Source: Ulota crispa | Taxonomy: Eukaryota; Streptophyta; Bryopsida; Orthotrichales; Orthotrichaceae | Assembly: GCA_963920765.1 (NCBI GenBank) | Contig: OY987242.1 | Location: 10,070,789-10,134,788, forward strand | Reading direction: 5' to 3' | DNA: 64,000 nt | Shown: positions 34,516 through 52,361 of the stretch, in pieces | Layout of the letters: every line of letters begins with the position of its first letter | Numbering within the stretch: position 1 is the stretch's first letter | Program-made: the position numbers and the translations under genes | Notes under the pieces: generated by a model | Seen by the model: only the letters and a program-made list of their open reading frames with translations | What the model was told of the DNA's origin: nothing | The model's database searches: none

Positions 34516-37500
34516 TAAAACTATTTTTGCGTGAGGTGGAGATTGCACAAAAACCAAGAAGAAGACAACATAGCTGATACACAGTTTTAATGGCATTAAT
34601 CAACTAATCAAAGGCTCATGCAAATATCAGATACTTGAAGTTGCACCGAGCATGAACTTAGAGCATTTCTTTTTGCACGCCAAATTTTTAGGCCCCGGCC
34701 CTTTCCAGATGAAGAGCAATTAATTTTAGAAATGTTGGCCTCTACATTTACCTTCCCTCTTCAAATAAGTCATATTTGAAGGGGGCCTCTAAACCCTCTA
34801 CAAGCTATATTTTAGGGGATCATAACTTACTTGATTGCTTTTGGACGTTCTTTGACTTGTGATTGGTTGACATTATACTTAACAAGTTGCACTCTTGAGG
34901 ATACTAGAGGTCATTCCCTCTAAAATGGATAGAAAGGAATTGGAGGGACTTAGTCAAAAAGAAACAAGCAGCAATAACATGTTCTATGGATTTTATTCCA
35001 TTATAGAATAACTAAGCCCTCAGACTAAGCCAAGCCCTCTTGCCAAAACATAGTGGACTAAGTTTAAGCTACTTGACAAGAAGAGGAAATGAGAAGATAT
35101 ATCACCTTAGGATGCAAGGATTGGTCTTAATTTCACGTGTCTTGCACTTCCATGGCGTGCTTGCGTCTCAATTTTGAAAGTGCTTCTTATAGATGGTGCT
35201 TACATACAAACGTGTTGAATGTCATTAAAATGCAAAAAAAATCTATATGAACTTAGACTAGAGTTGTAAATGTTTAATATTTGTATACCTAAAACCTACA
35301 TTAAATATTTCCATGATTGAAATTGTTATATAAAAGCATGAATTCATAATGATCATGATAATTTATATAGAAATAGTTTATCTAAAAGCAATTAGTTAGA
35401 TGAGATTATTTCAATTTTTGTATTAGTAGTAAATTTTATTGAAAACTCTCTAATGTGTTGGTGGCATTAATCCTAAATGCCCAAATAGTGTTTTTTTTTT
35501 GACAACATAGTGATTTTGGGTAGCTTACCACAAATGGGTTTTTTGTTTTTTTCTTTGAAATTTTCACACATGATGTACTCAAGGAGTAGCTCTAAAGTCC
35601 CACAATTTTCATAACTTTTGATTGCATGGTTCAAAAATTATTCCATATTTCAAAAATTATTGCATGACATATAGTTTTCTTTGTTTGTTAGGTAGCCCGG
35701 GCAACTCAAAAAACTTTTAAAAAATTACATTTACCAAAAAAAACTAAAATTGGTTCTTTAGATCTTGTGTATAAGAATAGAAAATTTAAACCCTTGAATT
35801 GTAGCAATTTATTTTGGGCAACCTAGAGGTTGTTTTTTTGCTATTAAACACTCTTGAGATTAAATAAGACAATTGGAGAATGGATCTATCTTTCTTCAAG
35901 AAGCAAGGATGCATAATGAAATCTGAAATATACTGGTAATGGTTCATGAGTCAACAACCATTCCTAAAACCAAAAAAATTTGTGGATCCCTTTGGTCATC
36001 TTCCTTAAGTGGCTGAAATGTTTCACTACATAGTAACTACTTGTAAAAGACCATTGAAGAATACAGTCTCTGCAAAAATACAACTAAGCATTTTTGTTTT
36101 AGTGACTACCCGTGTCACCATGTATGGTCAAGGATGTAAGTAGAATCAATGAATTGCTAGAATCAATTTTTTTGTGCACAACTCCAAGGGTCTCATCACA
36201 TGATTGGGTTTAAGATTGAATTAATAATAATTCAACTGCAAGTCTCAAATGCAAAATGCAAGGAATAAACAACCAATTGCCAAATGCTGTTGCTGGTGAA
36301 TGAACACCCGGGCTACTAAAGATGTAACTATATTGGTTGGATTGTTACAGAAACAAGCTCAACACAAAAAATCTTGACTTCTTCTGCAATTTAAGCTCAC
36401 TAGGAGCTCTCAATTGAATAAAACTCTAGACTTGGAAATACATACAATTGTGTCTGTATTGGTATAATAATACATACCTATATGTAATTAAGGACAACTT
36501 TGGTGGACCTTAGATGAAGAACACCCGTATGCATTGCGGGCAAAGTTTGAGAAGTTCTCTGGGAAAATTAGTTTATTTCCTAGTTTTTTATCAAGGGTCG
36601 GCAATTTTTTTTCACTTGGCTATTCTTAAAGCTCAATTTCTCACAATACATTTATGTCATTTCTATTTACCATTCGGCAAATTATTGGGTTATTTAATTT
36701 TTTTTGGCATGTTTCCAAAAAGCGATGTGCATGGTTGAATTTTTTCTTCTTATGTGGCATTTTCAAAGGAGTTCATGCCTAATTTATGATTCCATAAATT
36801 AGTGTCCTTTGTAGGAGTTGAATTTGGTCAAGCTCCCACTTTCTTGGAGATAAGGATATTGCCTTTGGAAAATGCATGAATTCAAAGTAAGGTTCATGCA
36901 TTTTCCAGAAGTTGGTTACTACAAAAAAACAATAGATGCAATTCAACTCAACTTACTATTTTGAGAATCATGTAAGCCAAACAAATATAGAGCATTATAT
37001 GTACTAAGTGAAAACTAAGAAAGTCAAGTAACTTAAAGGATTAGCATTTAAAATTTAACAATCACTTTTGTTTTTCCACAAAGATGTGGCATTGTCAATG
37101 ATAAATTCAAACTTCTCATTTAACTCTTCTACATAGTTTTAAGCCTAACTTCTAAATTCTTGCTCCAACTTTACAATACAATCTTGCTTTTGCAAGCCAT
37201 ATTCAAGAACACAAAAAAGGAGAAAATCAACTCTAGACTCCTCTTACTTAGTTGCCGCTTTCTACTATCTTGACCTCTAGTGTGATTCTAATTTTGGTAT
37301 TATATATTTGGTTTATTTATTTTTGCTGGCAAACTTTCTACCCCTTGGCTAACATCCAAAAGAAAAGGAATTGCAAACAGTAAATATCCTAAGTATTGGT
37401 GAGAGGGTCGACCAAATTGCCAAAACTCGTTTTTACCTCCCCAATCAATTTCCTAATTTTTCTTTTTGGGGTCATCCAAATGATTTTAATGTCACTCGGA

Positions 37501-37615
37501 AATCTTCAGTTTTTTTTGGCCTAGTCCTAACTAAACCTTAGCACTCCCCGTACATTGATTGCAAGTGTTTATCATTCAAGCAGACATCGAAATAGACCAC
37601 AACTTGCAGTTGATC

Positions 37616-43245
<5,630 letters not shown>

Positions 43246-44293
43246 GACTCCCCGAGGATAGCCTGGCTACTACCAGCTAGTTCATCAAATGCCCCTCACT
43301 GGCTTCTACCGAATCCAAGCCCATCGATTCAATCTACTTCTGCTACAGGCACGTCTAGTCTACCTTTCAGTAAGTGCCTACACCCACAACATATGTACGT
43401 CTCTCGATCACTCACACTCACTCCCCTGAAGCTTGGACTCTCTTCTGTCAAATTTGCTCACTCTCTAAACCTCCACCCTTGCGGTACCGCGTCGAAAAAA
43501 TGAGGTGCTGGCTGTTTGCTTCGTGTCGTTGATGCCACCACTGGTTGTCAGAGCAGATTGAGACTGGACCAACAACCTAACCTAGACCTGCAAACGACTC
43601 TTGCATTGCAGCAGCGCCACCCCGTACGACTCGCAACAACAGCAAAATCCCAAGCCAGCCAGGCACTGCATGCAAGCATTCCCCTACTGCTTCTCCGGCA
43701 AGAATGTCAATGACGAGGAAGGCGACCTCTAGCCCATTGGTCCACCCAGAGTCCTTCGTGATACCGCTGTCTGTGGTTTGACTTCCGAGACTCGATTTAA
43801 GTACAGAGCCGTTGTGCTGCATAAATGATGCGCAGCAATGATGCCAAACTCGATCGGAGACAGAAATCTGCGGCTCGGTCCTGTTGCCGAGAGAGAGGCT
43901 TGTGGAAAACACTACTCTTTCAGGCGAGGATCACAATCATTTGGAGCTAAGTTACTCGCTGTGGCGTTTCGTCGGGGGAGTTTCTTCTGCAATCATGTAT
44001 TTTTGGCTCAGGAGGTCCAGGGGGCTCCTTGCCATAACTTACTCCATAGGCCAGTGTTGCGCACCTGCATCTGCAGAATCCACGGAAAACGTACTAGAGA
44101 GCGGGCTGTACTAGCAGGACTGAATGAGGAGCCCTATAGAGGACCCTACCACCGCGACAGAGAAACCGGACCTGCCTTGCCCGTAAGTCCCCGTACGGGC
44201 CATGCAGTGCAGGTCAAGAGTAGGTGACTTCCAAAGCCCACAAATTTCGTGGCCGCACTGCCTCAGACGCACCGCAGCCTAACTTAAACTTAA

Positions 44294-44492
44294 CCCAACC
44301 CCTGAACGTCACGAAAGCCCTTTGAGGCTGTATGTATGGCCGTATGTACAGATGTATTTGAACTGCTTTGAGATTTTTCAATTTTTTTATGCACCCACCA
44401 TCATATAACTCTACAACCTGATTCAAACTTCTGAATATTGGTTACTACCGTATGAGGTACCGTAGCTCCAGAGCCCAAGGGTCCTTTAGGGG
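44294..44492. mobile_element. TTAA-flanked MITE, family 2, second copy
   Basis: TTAA (44290-44293), then CCCAACCCCTGAACGTCACG; right end CCTTTAGGGG then TTAA (44493-44496). The left terminus has extra bases before CCCCTGAACG. Internal GGCTGTATGTATGGCCGTAT resembles the 26265 element. Confidence 0.6.
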
Positions 44493-44678
44493 TTAACTTA
44501 CTTCGTACACCGCCTGCGGGCTGGGGCCCTGGGTGGTGGGCACCAAAACAGACTGAGGCAGGTTGCACTGCGTCACGGCCACACGACCCCCTCGCCAGCA
44601 TGCATGCTACGGTCGGAAGACGCCCTCGGCTCTCTCTCGCAACGTGCACGTGCAAGCGGGCTCACACGGGGCTCACAC

Positions 44679-44864
44679 TCACTGATTGTGCGGCAGAATC
44701 CAGGCCTGTGCACTTGATTCCTCACCATTTTGCTCGCTGGATACGCTCGTGCTGCTGCTGCTACTGTTGCTGTAGTCTTCTCCGTCCTCTTCTTCCCCGG
44801 CCTTGGAAGTGAAGTGTTCGAGCTGACCAGCCGAGCATCCAATGCTTCCAAGCACGCAAGCCAT
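44679..44864 (-). CDS. Possible first exon, unrecognised acidic/serine-rich protein
   Basis: The ATG at 44862-44864 opens MACVLGSIGCSAGQLEHFTS followed by an acidic, serine-rich run. CT-rich DNA typical of plant 5' UTRs lies just upstream on this strand. A GTGAGG donor occurs at about 44726 but I find no partner exon or homologous family. It could be chance in GC-rich DNA. Confidence 0.15.
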   Translation of the reverse strand: MACVLGSIGCSAGQLEHFTSKAGEEEDGEDYSNSSSSSTSVSSEQNGEESSAQAWILPHNQ

Positions 44865-45241
44865 TCCCGGACTGCATTCTCGAATTTTAGCCGAGAGAAC
44901 TCCACCTTCTCTCTCTCTCTTTGATCAGCTGCGTGACTGTCCCCAAGGGACTGGCACTAATATATAGTGCAAGAAATTGTGTCCTATTTGACACATCTGA
45001 ATTGATTAAATGTATCCAAAATGACAAAAATACTGTCAAATTAAAAAAATTGTGTACAGACATATATTTGTCATTTTGGACATTTTCTCCAGCTAGCTAG
45101 TTGGTGCTGCTGTTTGCAATTTTGTGAAAGTCCATTCCCTTCAAAAATTCTCTCCCCCTCCCTATCTAGATAGTGGAGCCTGTCACACATTTTTGTCTTT
45201 GCGTGGGCTCCTATTGGGACCCAGCCTTGCAATTTCTACAG

Positions 45242-45566
45242 TAAGGTAGGAGCACCCATAAGCAACATTGTCCCCATAACCATCGGCTTTGAAATCTTGG
45301 AAAATCTTGAAAAATCTTTGGAAGTAAATTAATGTAATGACAAGGATGTACATGTGAACATGAAATCTTGATAGTGGTTATGGGTACAATGGCAATTTGC
45401 TCTTTAAAAATTCACAACGTATTCTCACAGTATCCAAATAATACATACAAAATTGCAAATTCACTATTTTTCTATTCCTAATAGGATCCTATAATTTGCT
45501 AATTGTTTATTAATACTCATCATGTTCAAAACCCTTAGATTGACGCTTATGGGTGCTCCTACCTTA
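45242..45566. mobile_element. MITE ending in TAAGGTAGGAGCACCC, copy 2 of 3
   Basis: The best-preserved copy: TAAGGTAGGAGCACCCATAA at the left is an exact inverse of TTATGGGTGCTCCTACCTTA at the right. TA or TTA is the likely target, which the symmetric ends leave ambiguous. Length is 325 bp. Confidence 0.8.
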
Positions 45567-47587
45567 CCACAGGAATCCTACTTGTTACTGAAGAATTAAG
45601 GTGTGATTCGTGGACTCCTTGTCAAGTTATTTCTTTGTCTATTGTGATAATATTTACTACGGGATTTGATGAGTAGCCAAGAGAAAAAAGCACGTGTTCC
45701 CAACCTTATAAGGGAGCTAGTCTCTAAATACTAGGGGCGGTTCACATTACGTTCCCAACTCTAGTAGTCCCAGTGCCACTCCGTATCTCACTTTATTAGC
45801 TTGTAAGGCAAAAATTAATGTTAATAATTTGTTTTGATACTTTATTCCAAAATTTCATTGAGACTTGGTTCCAAAGTGGAAGTTTTTTTTGGTACACTAA
45901 ATTTTGGACCAAAGGTCCCACAACAATAAAAATTTCAAAAAATGTTGGCTTGAGTGATCCAAACTTGAAATTTAGTTTAAAGTTATGATGTAAGCTAAGC
46001 ATCTTACCAATATTGAAGCATAAGTATGTAAATAGTGTGACATCATTCTAAACACGTTCACTTAAATGATGAATATGATTATAGTAATCATTCAAAATAA
46101 AGCAAATTCAAAATAAAGCAATTTGCACTAAATAAACTTAAAAGCTCAATACGTAAAAAATAATGTCACTGTATGCCCAAAATTGGTAAAGAAACTTACA
46201 AATTTCGAAGCACTAATTGTAAGGTCAAACACCTTCTATAGATAGCTTTGTATTTCATGTTGGGATTCATTGGAACTACAACTATTGAACATGGCAAGAC
46301 TAACACTAGTAAAAATATGGTAAGCAAGGATTGAGCTTTAAGACCTACACTTGATTTTGCTAACCGTGTTTCTACTTGCGTAACTCATCACAAAATCATT
46401 GTTTGTTATGCATTCAAGCCCACATCTTGCATAACATCTTCACAGTTTTATTTGTTCTTGACCAAGTGTTGCTAGCAGCATTGTCAAGTCTGTCCATTTG
46501 CTCTATGATCCCTGATTTGTCAATAACAATATTATGATTGAATCCTACATAGACAGATAAATCATTTCTAGAAAAACATATGTGGAATCGTAGGACACCG
46601 ACAAGAGCTGTAGATTTCTAGTGAATTTTCACTTGCTGAATTTTCATTTGGTGAATTTTCACTTAATGGAAACACAAAACCAATCAGGGATTGACCAAAA
46701 GGGATCAGTAATTGAACAATATTTGACCTGCAAATCACAAACAAAGTACTCTCAATCTCCAAAAATATATCCTAAAATTGACTCATTCCCATAAAGCATT
46801 TCCCTGAAGAACGCGAGGTTCAATGTGAATTATCATTCTCGTGTACGACTGTATGAATTGTTTGATCACCATTAATCAAGCCAAATTCCATCCACAAAGA
46901 GAGGTGAAACTATTTTGAGTGTCCTCATTTCCACGTTTCACTTTACCTTTTTACATTCATTCTTGTCAAAAGAAATAGATGTGAACAAAATGGAAATGGG
47001 GTAGCTTCGTAGAGGTTGTAATTAGGTTTTGCATAGAACTTGGTATGTTTACCTGAAAAGCCCATGGACCGATCTTCAACAAAATTCACATACCAAAACA
47101 CCTCTAAAACTGTTTTGGAGTTTCAATAGTCCAAAAAGAGAACTTGAAAGGTGTGATATTATAACAATACTCCAAATAGTAAAAAAATCCGTCTCTGCCC
47201 AGTACAATGATACATTGAGAAATAGATATTGGATACCGACGAAGTAGCATGGTCTGAAGTTGCAAAAGACAAAATGAGAGAACAAGTATTGAATCTCTCA
47301 AAAGCAGAGACACCTCTCGTGATATACTACACCTTTCAAGTGGAAAAGATGCCAGAGATCTATTTTAATCTGACCCAGTCACATAAGGCTGCTGCAAGTA
47401 GCATAAAGCTCCCAAGGAAAACAGCAACGAGACCTAAACACTCACGTATACAATACAGGAAAACTGAGGCAATGTGGTCTTCATTTCTATAAATGACACC
47501 AGTTGCTGAGACTGCAGTAGAAGGAAAAGGAAAAAGCGCAGATCTCGAAAGGGCTCGCAAAGAAAGGCGTGTGTATTCGATGGACTT

Positions 47588-50500
47588 TCATACCAATATT
47601 TGTTTGGTGTTAAGGCAGATTCCAAGCATGACCAAAATAGCACCGCCCTGCAAGTAGACACGTCCTGCGTCCTCATCCACACGGACGAAGAACTTGCCTC
47701 CTCGTTCTGACGCCTGTCCAAAATCGAAACAAATAGATGAACAATCGTACCACCGGCATAAACGAGCACAGCGATCAATAAAACAAGCTATCATTCTCAG
47801 ATTATATCGGAGCATATCTCAGTGGAACAATCAAAATCCGATATTATACACCTCAAAGTTTCAGAAAAATTCGGCAAAATATCTTGAGCTGAGTTTTAAC
47901 ACCAAAAAAAATTCACATGAAGCAAAAATAGGAAAAAAGTCTTCAACTTGGGCAGAGTCGACCTTAAAGAGGCTGCCCTTGGAATAGCCTGAATGTACTC
48001 AAACTATCCAAATAAAGATAGAACCATGAACAGAAGATGTCAATGCTCGCTTTTGCTCTCGAGCCATCGTGACAAAGTAATGAATAAGGAGAAGGTACTT
48101 ACTTGATAAGCATTCAACTCTGTCTTGCCCAATTTGTTTGCCCAGTATGGACCCAACGTGCAATGGGCACTTCCAGTTGCAGAATCCTGGGGGAAGGCGG
48201 TTTTCGTAATTGTTAATTTTGAGAGCAAGCACAGTGCATACCACAGAAAATTGTTTCGGTTGACCTAAGTAAATCATGCCTAAATCTATGAATGCTGATG
48301 TACGTTATATCGGTGACCACCTAAAAGGGCATTCCTCCGCACTACTTAAAAGGTAACGAGGTTCTGACAGCCTCAACTAAGTAGGTCGATTACTAACTAA
48401 TTTGCCTACATTATATTCTCAAATGTGGATGGAACATCACTTATCAATGCAACCGAGCATAACAAATGCTAAGACCACTAAACCCCTGGATAGTTGTAAT
48501 GGGTAGGCTCATAGGATAGTCTACAAAGCCTCGAGAATTGGAGTTTGACACGACAAAAACAGTACCTCGTAAATGCCCATCTTAGAGCAGAAAAAGCGAG
48601 ATATGAAGTCACACTCGCTACTTGCAGCTGCAGGGGCTGTAACTATCACACCACCTCGACCAGGAAAGTCCAGCATCCTCTCAAAGTCGGGGACAAGATT
48701 TACAACATCCTCACTGGACTGCAACTCCACCTGCAGACGAAGTAACCAGATCGTTTGCTTAGTTCCCGTTTATTGCTGAACTGAACCTTGTCATTTTCCA
48801 AATTTTAAGGCATTCGAGACACTTCCATAACGGATTCATTCCCACAATGATTAAGCTCTACTTTGATTCAGCACAAGAAGAAACCCCTTCACTACAAAGT
48901 GTTCCTCAAAATACCAAGTAAAGTCACCGTACAAAACCCCTCATACGAAAATGATGTATTGCACATAAACGTCCACACCAATTAGAACTCGTACCAGGTA
49001 ATCACCCAAGTTGCTTCTTCCAACCCATTTGACCTCAACTCCACCTAAAACCTCCGAAAGCAGAGAAGCCTCATCACATTCAGTAGCTGCTACCACAGGG
49101 AAATCTAGTTCAACCACTCCCATGGTGGATGGTTTCCTTCTTGCGGGAACGTTTGGAGAGGCTTCGTCTCCCGGAATCTCCTCGACGTAACCAGACACTT
49201 TAGTGGATGTCAAGACACCCGCTTTAGTATGAAAAATCGCTTTGTCTCCCTCCACTATCTTTGCTGAGAATAATAAATGTGCAGACGCCAATGTCGCATG
49301 TCCACAAAAATCAAGCTGCAGAAAATCTCGTCATCAGCCAAATATCAACATTCTAGGTAGACAAACTAGAGGATAGTCCACAAGGCTGATCAGAATAGGC
49401 CTAACAAAGCAAATTTCAAGGAATATACATACACCTCGAAACGTATTGCTCTTTCTGTTCCAAGTATACAACGGACAATGATGACAACCTGCAGCGTTTT
49501 AACCCTTAAACACCAAAGTAACCCAAAACAAGCTTCGACTACAATTTCAGAAAAAAAATCTACTAAAAGATGAAGGTGCTTGAAAAAAATTGCGACATGG
49601 TCCGTCTTAAAATATATCATATTATTTGAAATACATTTTTAATGTTAGAATTGACCTACATCAGGGAAGATATATATGATTTAGGTGAAAAAAATTGTGG
49701 ATCAACAAAAAATTTACCATTCGTAAGTCCATAATTTTTTTATGTTCTTTCAAATCCATAAAATGAATATCTCGTTTAAGGTTTCTCAAAGCCATCTAAT
49801 TTTGACTTCATCTTGTCATTCACATGAGAAAAACAATAATTGGGAATTAGTTATAGTTTAAATGACCTTCTTTTAAAAATAAACAAATGAAGTGAAAGTA
49901 TTATCAAAAATACATAAAAATGAAAAAGAAAGCTTGCGACCTTTTAGGATAAACATCCCAAACGAAGCAAACATGGAATATATATATATGAGATGTACCT
50001 CGTTAGTGGGCGAGAACCAGCGGAGATCAAACTCGTTCTCCACAGGTAATGGATCATCCGTTTTTCCAGAGTCTAGCCCGGAGCCGCTCTCTAAGCCTTT
50101 GTGCTTCTGTTTTTTACCGTCGTTGCGTGTGTTGTATCTCTTCACCAAAAATGCAGTCGTTTGATTAAATTCTCGCGCGATCGATTGCAGCCATCTGTCA
50201 TTCCTTTCATAAGGTAAGAAAATTACAGCTGCTGGATTGCCACTAAATGCTCGATCTGTGAATGCATTTATCTGTCAATTCATCACCAATGTTCGAGATT
50301 CATGAGCTTGACTAGACATCTGCTCCTGAGTCAAATTCTAGGCATTCCTTTCAAAAGAACACAATCATAATAAGGAAGTAAAACAGTAGGAACGTAATGA
50401 TATAATTCCTAAATCCCCGCAGGCCCCATGGGGGCTTCTCACTAAGTCCCAAGGCTCAAATTCAATGGCAAAACGACAATTCCAGTCATTGTATAAAACC

Positions 50501-51686
50501 AAGTCCCTTTCCAGAAAAACTACAATTATCTGCTGGAGACGCCCAATCACAAAAATCAATAAAGTCTCTTGAGACACTATCATTTTATTTTTTTATTTTT
50601 TTTAAATATCAACAAGTTAGAACAGTTTTCCATTCCAAGCGTGCCAAACGCCTGTTTTAATATATTCATTTCAGTGTGATCTATAATTCATTTCATCTTT
50701 CAAAAGCAAGATAAACTGAAAAATAGATCTGAGCTTTGATTCTCAATGTGAATGGAGAAATTCAACGATCAAGTCAAATTAGAGAATCTTTAACATTTTG
50801 ACTTTAGTTTGGTATAATATACAAATTTCCAAAAGGAAACTTGCAAAGGATGAGAAAATACGAAAGGTGAAAATGACCTCTAAACATGAGAAAAGTGCAT
50901 AATGTTCAAAGGTTAACAACTCACAACAATGATAAGCCAAACCCGTTTTGGTAAATCACACCAAACCTAGAACCCTAATGTGCTAGGACAGGGTTGATTG
51001 ATGCAGCAGATATCTCAACGTCAAGAAATATGTTCTGTTATTCCTTCCTTCACAAAGCTGATGCATCACGGAAGAATTCCAACAATGCCATACAGATCCG
51101 ATCCAAATTGACAGGCGGATACTGTCCAAAACTTTATTTCTGAAAACCTAAAGCCTAAAATTGAAGGCGGGAGGGGACAGCACTGCGCATAAAACTAAAC
51201 CCTAAACCCTAAGCCCTTGTTTGAAGAGCTAAATCAATTAGGAATGAGATAACAAGATACCAGACATGCTTTGGGAAAGAAAAGAAAAAGAAATCTCACA
51301 AGCAGCACAATCAGGTTTAGTGGATTTGGCAAAGGGTGAACCTGAGCATAGTCGACTTCAGTAAACAGCTGTTCTTGCAAACTATACTTCTCCGCTGCCT
51401 CTTGCAAGTCCATCTCCGCAAATTCCACATTAGCATCCGCCAATTGCTCGTCCACCATTTTCTTCACGCCAGTGTCCTTCACAGGAGTCTCATCCTCCAC
51501 GGGCGAAGCAGCTCCGAACGACTTGGCCACGACTTCTCCTCGTTTTCTTCGTAGAGGCTTCACCTTGATTGAGAAAGATGTACATAATCGTCGAGATTTA
51601 GCAGTAACAACTGATGAATTGGATCCGCGAGTGCCAAGAGAAGCACAGGAATTCAAGGACGGTTGCGCTCCCAAGCAAGCTGCCAT
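47588..51686 (-). CDS. PhzF-family (phenazine biosynthesis-like / isomerase) protein with plastid-type leader
   Basis: Six exons on the minus strand, all phase 0: 51342-51686, 49999-50271, 48995-49315, 48566-48730, 48103-48186 and 47588-47713; 437 residues. ATG 51684-51686 opens a Ser/Arg-rich leader and an acidic spacer totalling 115 residues. The PhzF diaminopimelate-epimerase-like fold follows: INAFTDRAFSGNPAAVIFLP, FDLRWFSPTNELDFCGHATL, VVNLVPDFERML, EDSATGSAHCTLGPYWANKL and a C-terminal RGGKFFVRV strand with LQGGA. The usual family lengths are near 280-310, so the extra part is N-terminal. The catalytic motif normally written EFN-LSET-AFL reads EFN-QTT-AFL: one residue is missing and with it the glutamate used as general acid/base in PhzF. 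Plant members have no firmly established substrate. TATA-like tandem repeats lie about 310-355 bp upstream of the start codon. Confidence 0.9.
51195..51212. repeat. Interstitial telomere-type motif in PhzF intron 1
   Basis: CTAAACCCTAAACCCTAA, about two and a half units of the plant telomere repeat, 130 bp inside intron 1. Such telo-boxes are frequent near plant housekeeping promoters; here it is intronic. Confidence 0.6.
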
Positions 51687-51996
51687 GGTGATGCGCCACT
51701 TCAAGCAAATTCCTGTCCAAATATCAGCTCAAAAATTTTGAAATCTCCGTCCAGATACTGGAACTAATCCACGGGAAACGAAAGAAGCGTCGCTCACACT
51801 TATGCTGCTGCATGAACAACAGCACTAATCTCACACAACAGCATCGACGAGAAGAAAGGCTCCTGCGAAGAGAAAATGGCAGGCGATAGAACCAAGGACG
51901 CTTTCAAAGTGGCAATCGTCCAATTAGTTTAGATTTGAGGCATGTAGGATACGCGAAAATCCACGTCTGAACATCTGTCAGGCTGTGGAAGCGACG

Positions 51997-52040
51997 CCAC
52001 ACTATTTATCACCACACTATTTATCACCACACTATTTATC
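51997..52040 (-). promoter_or_regulatory. Three tandem 15-bp units carrying a TATA-like motif upstream of PhzF
   Basis: CCACACTATTTATCA is repeated twice and followed by a third copy one base short. On the minus strand each unit reads GATAAATAG, a TATA-like motif, in the orientation of the PhzF gene. A MITE begins at the next base. Promoter function is inferred from position only. Confidence 0.35.
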
Positions 52041-52361
52041 TAAGGTACGAACACCTATGAACGTTAGTGTCCCCATAACCCTCACCTCTAAAAACTTGGA
52101 AAATCTGTAGAAGTAAATAGATGTAATTACAAGGATGCACAACACATGAGCATGAAACCTTAATGTTGGTTATGGGTACAATGGCAGTTTGTTCTTTAAA
52201 AATTCACAACTTATTCTCACAATATTCAAATAATACATTTAAAAGTGCAAACTCATTATTTTTTTGTTGCTAACAAGATCCTATAATTTCCTATATATTT
52301 ACTAAATAGTCGTCATGTTCAAAACCCTTAAATTAACGCTTATTGGTGTTCTTACCCCTTA
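52041..52361. mobile_element. MITE ending in TAAGGTAGGAGCACCC, copy 3 of 3 (diverged)
   Basis: TAAGGTACGAACACCTATGA at the left, TTGGTGTTCTTACCCCTTA at the right; the interior matches copies 1 and 2. It has more mismatches than the others, so it is probably the oldest. Confidence 0.68.

Larger units (their letters stand above)
33134..37615. other. Gene-free stretch with three repeat elements
   Basis: About 4.5 kb. Elements are listed at 33347, 33798 and 34108. From 34516 to 37615 I see only AT-rich DNA; the open frame at 36514-36738 has no recognisable domain. The right end should hold the 3' UTR of the glutamate receptor gene. Confidence 0.4.
43246..47587. other. Stretch between GLR and the PhzF-family gene
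   Basis: 43246-44930 is GC-richer and likely includes the GLR promoter. A CT microsatellite lies at about 44910-44923. Open frames at 44573-44905 on the minus strand include an Asp/Glu/Ser-rich one that might be a first exon. From 44950 the DNA is AT-rich with one MITE (45242). No gene is firmly supported. Confidence 0.4.

Noticed and set aside
43516-44227. Open frames upstream of GLR on both strands
   Set aside because: No domain or coding-like pattern beyond what moderate GC content gives; more likely promoter DNA.
49440-49498. Possible extra PhzF exon between exons 2 and 3 (VVIIVRCILGTERAIRFE)
   Set aside because: It has plausible splice sites, but it would split the conserved SPTNE-LDFCGHATL block, which joins perfectly without it.
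51195-51212. Telomere-type repeat as a sign of a chromosome end or fusion
   Set aside because: Only two and a half units, inside an intron of an intact gene; this is the common telo-box.
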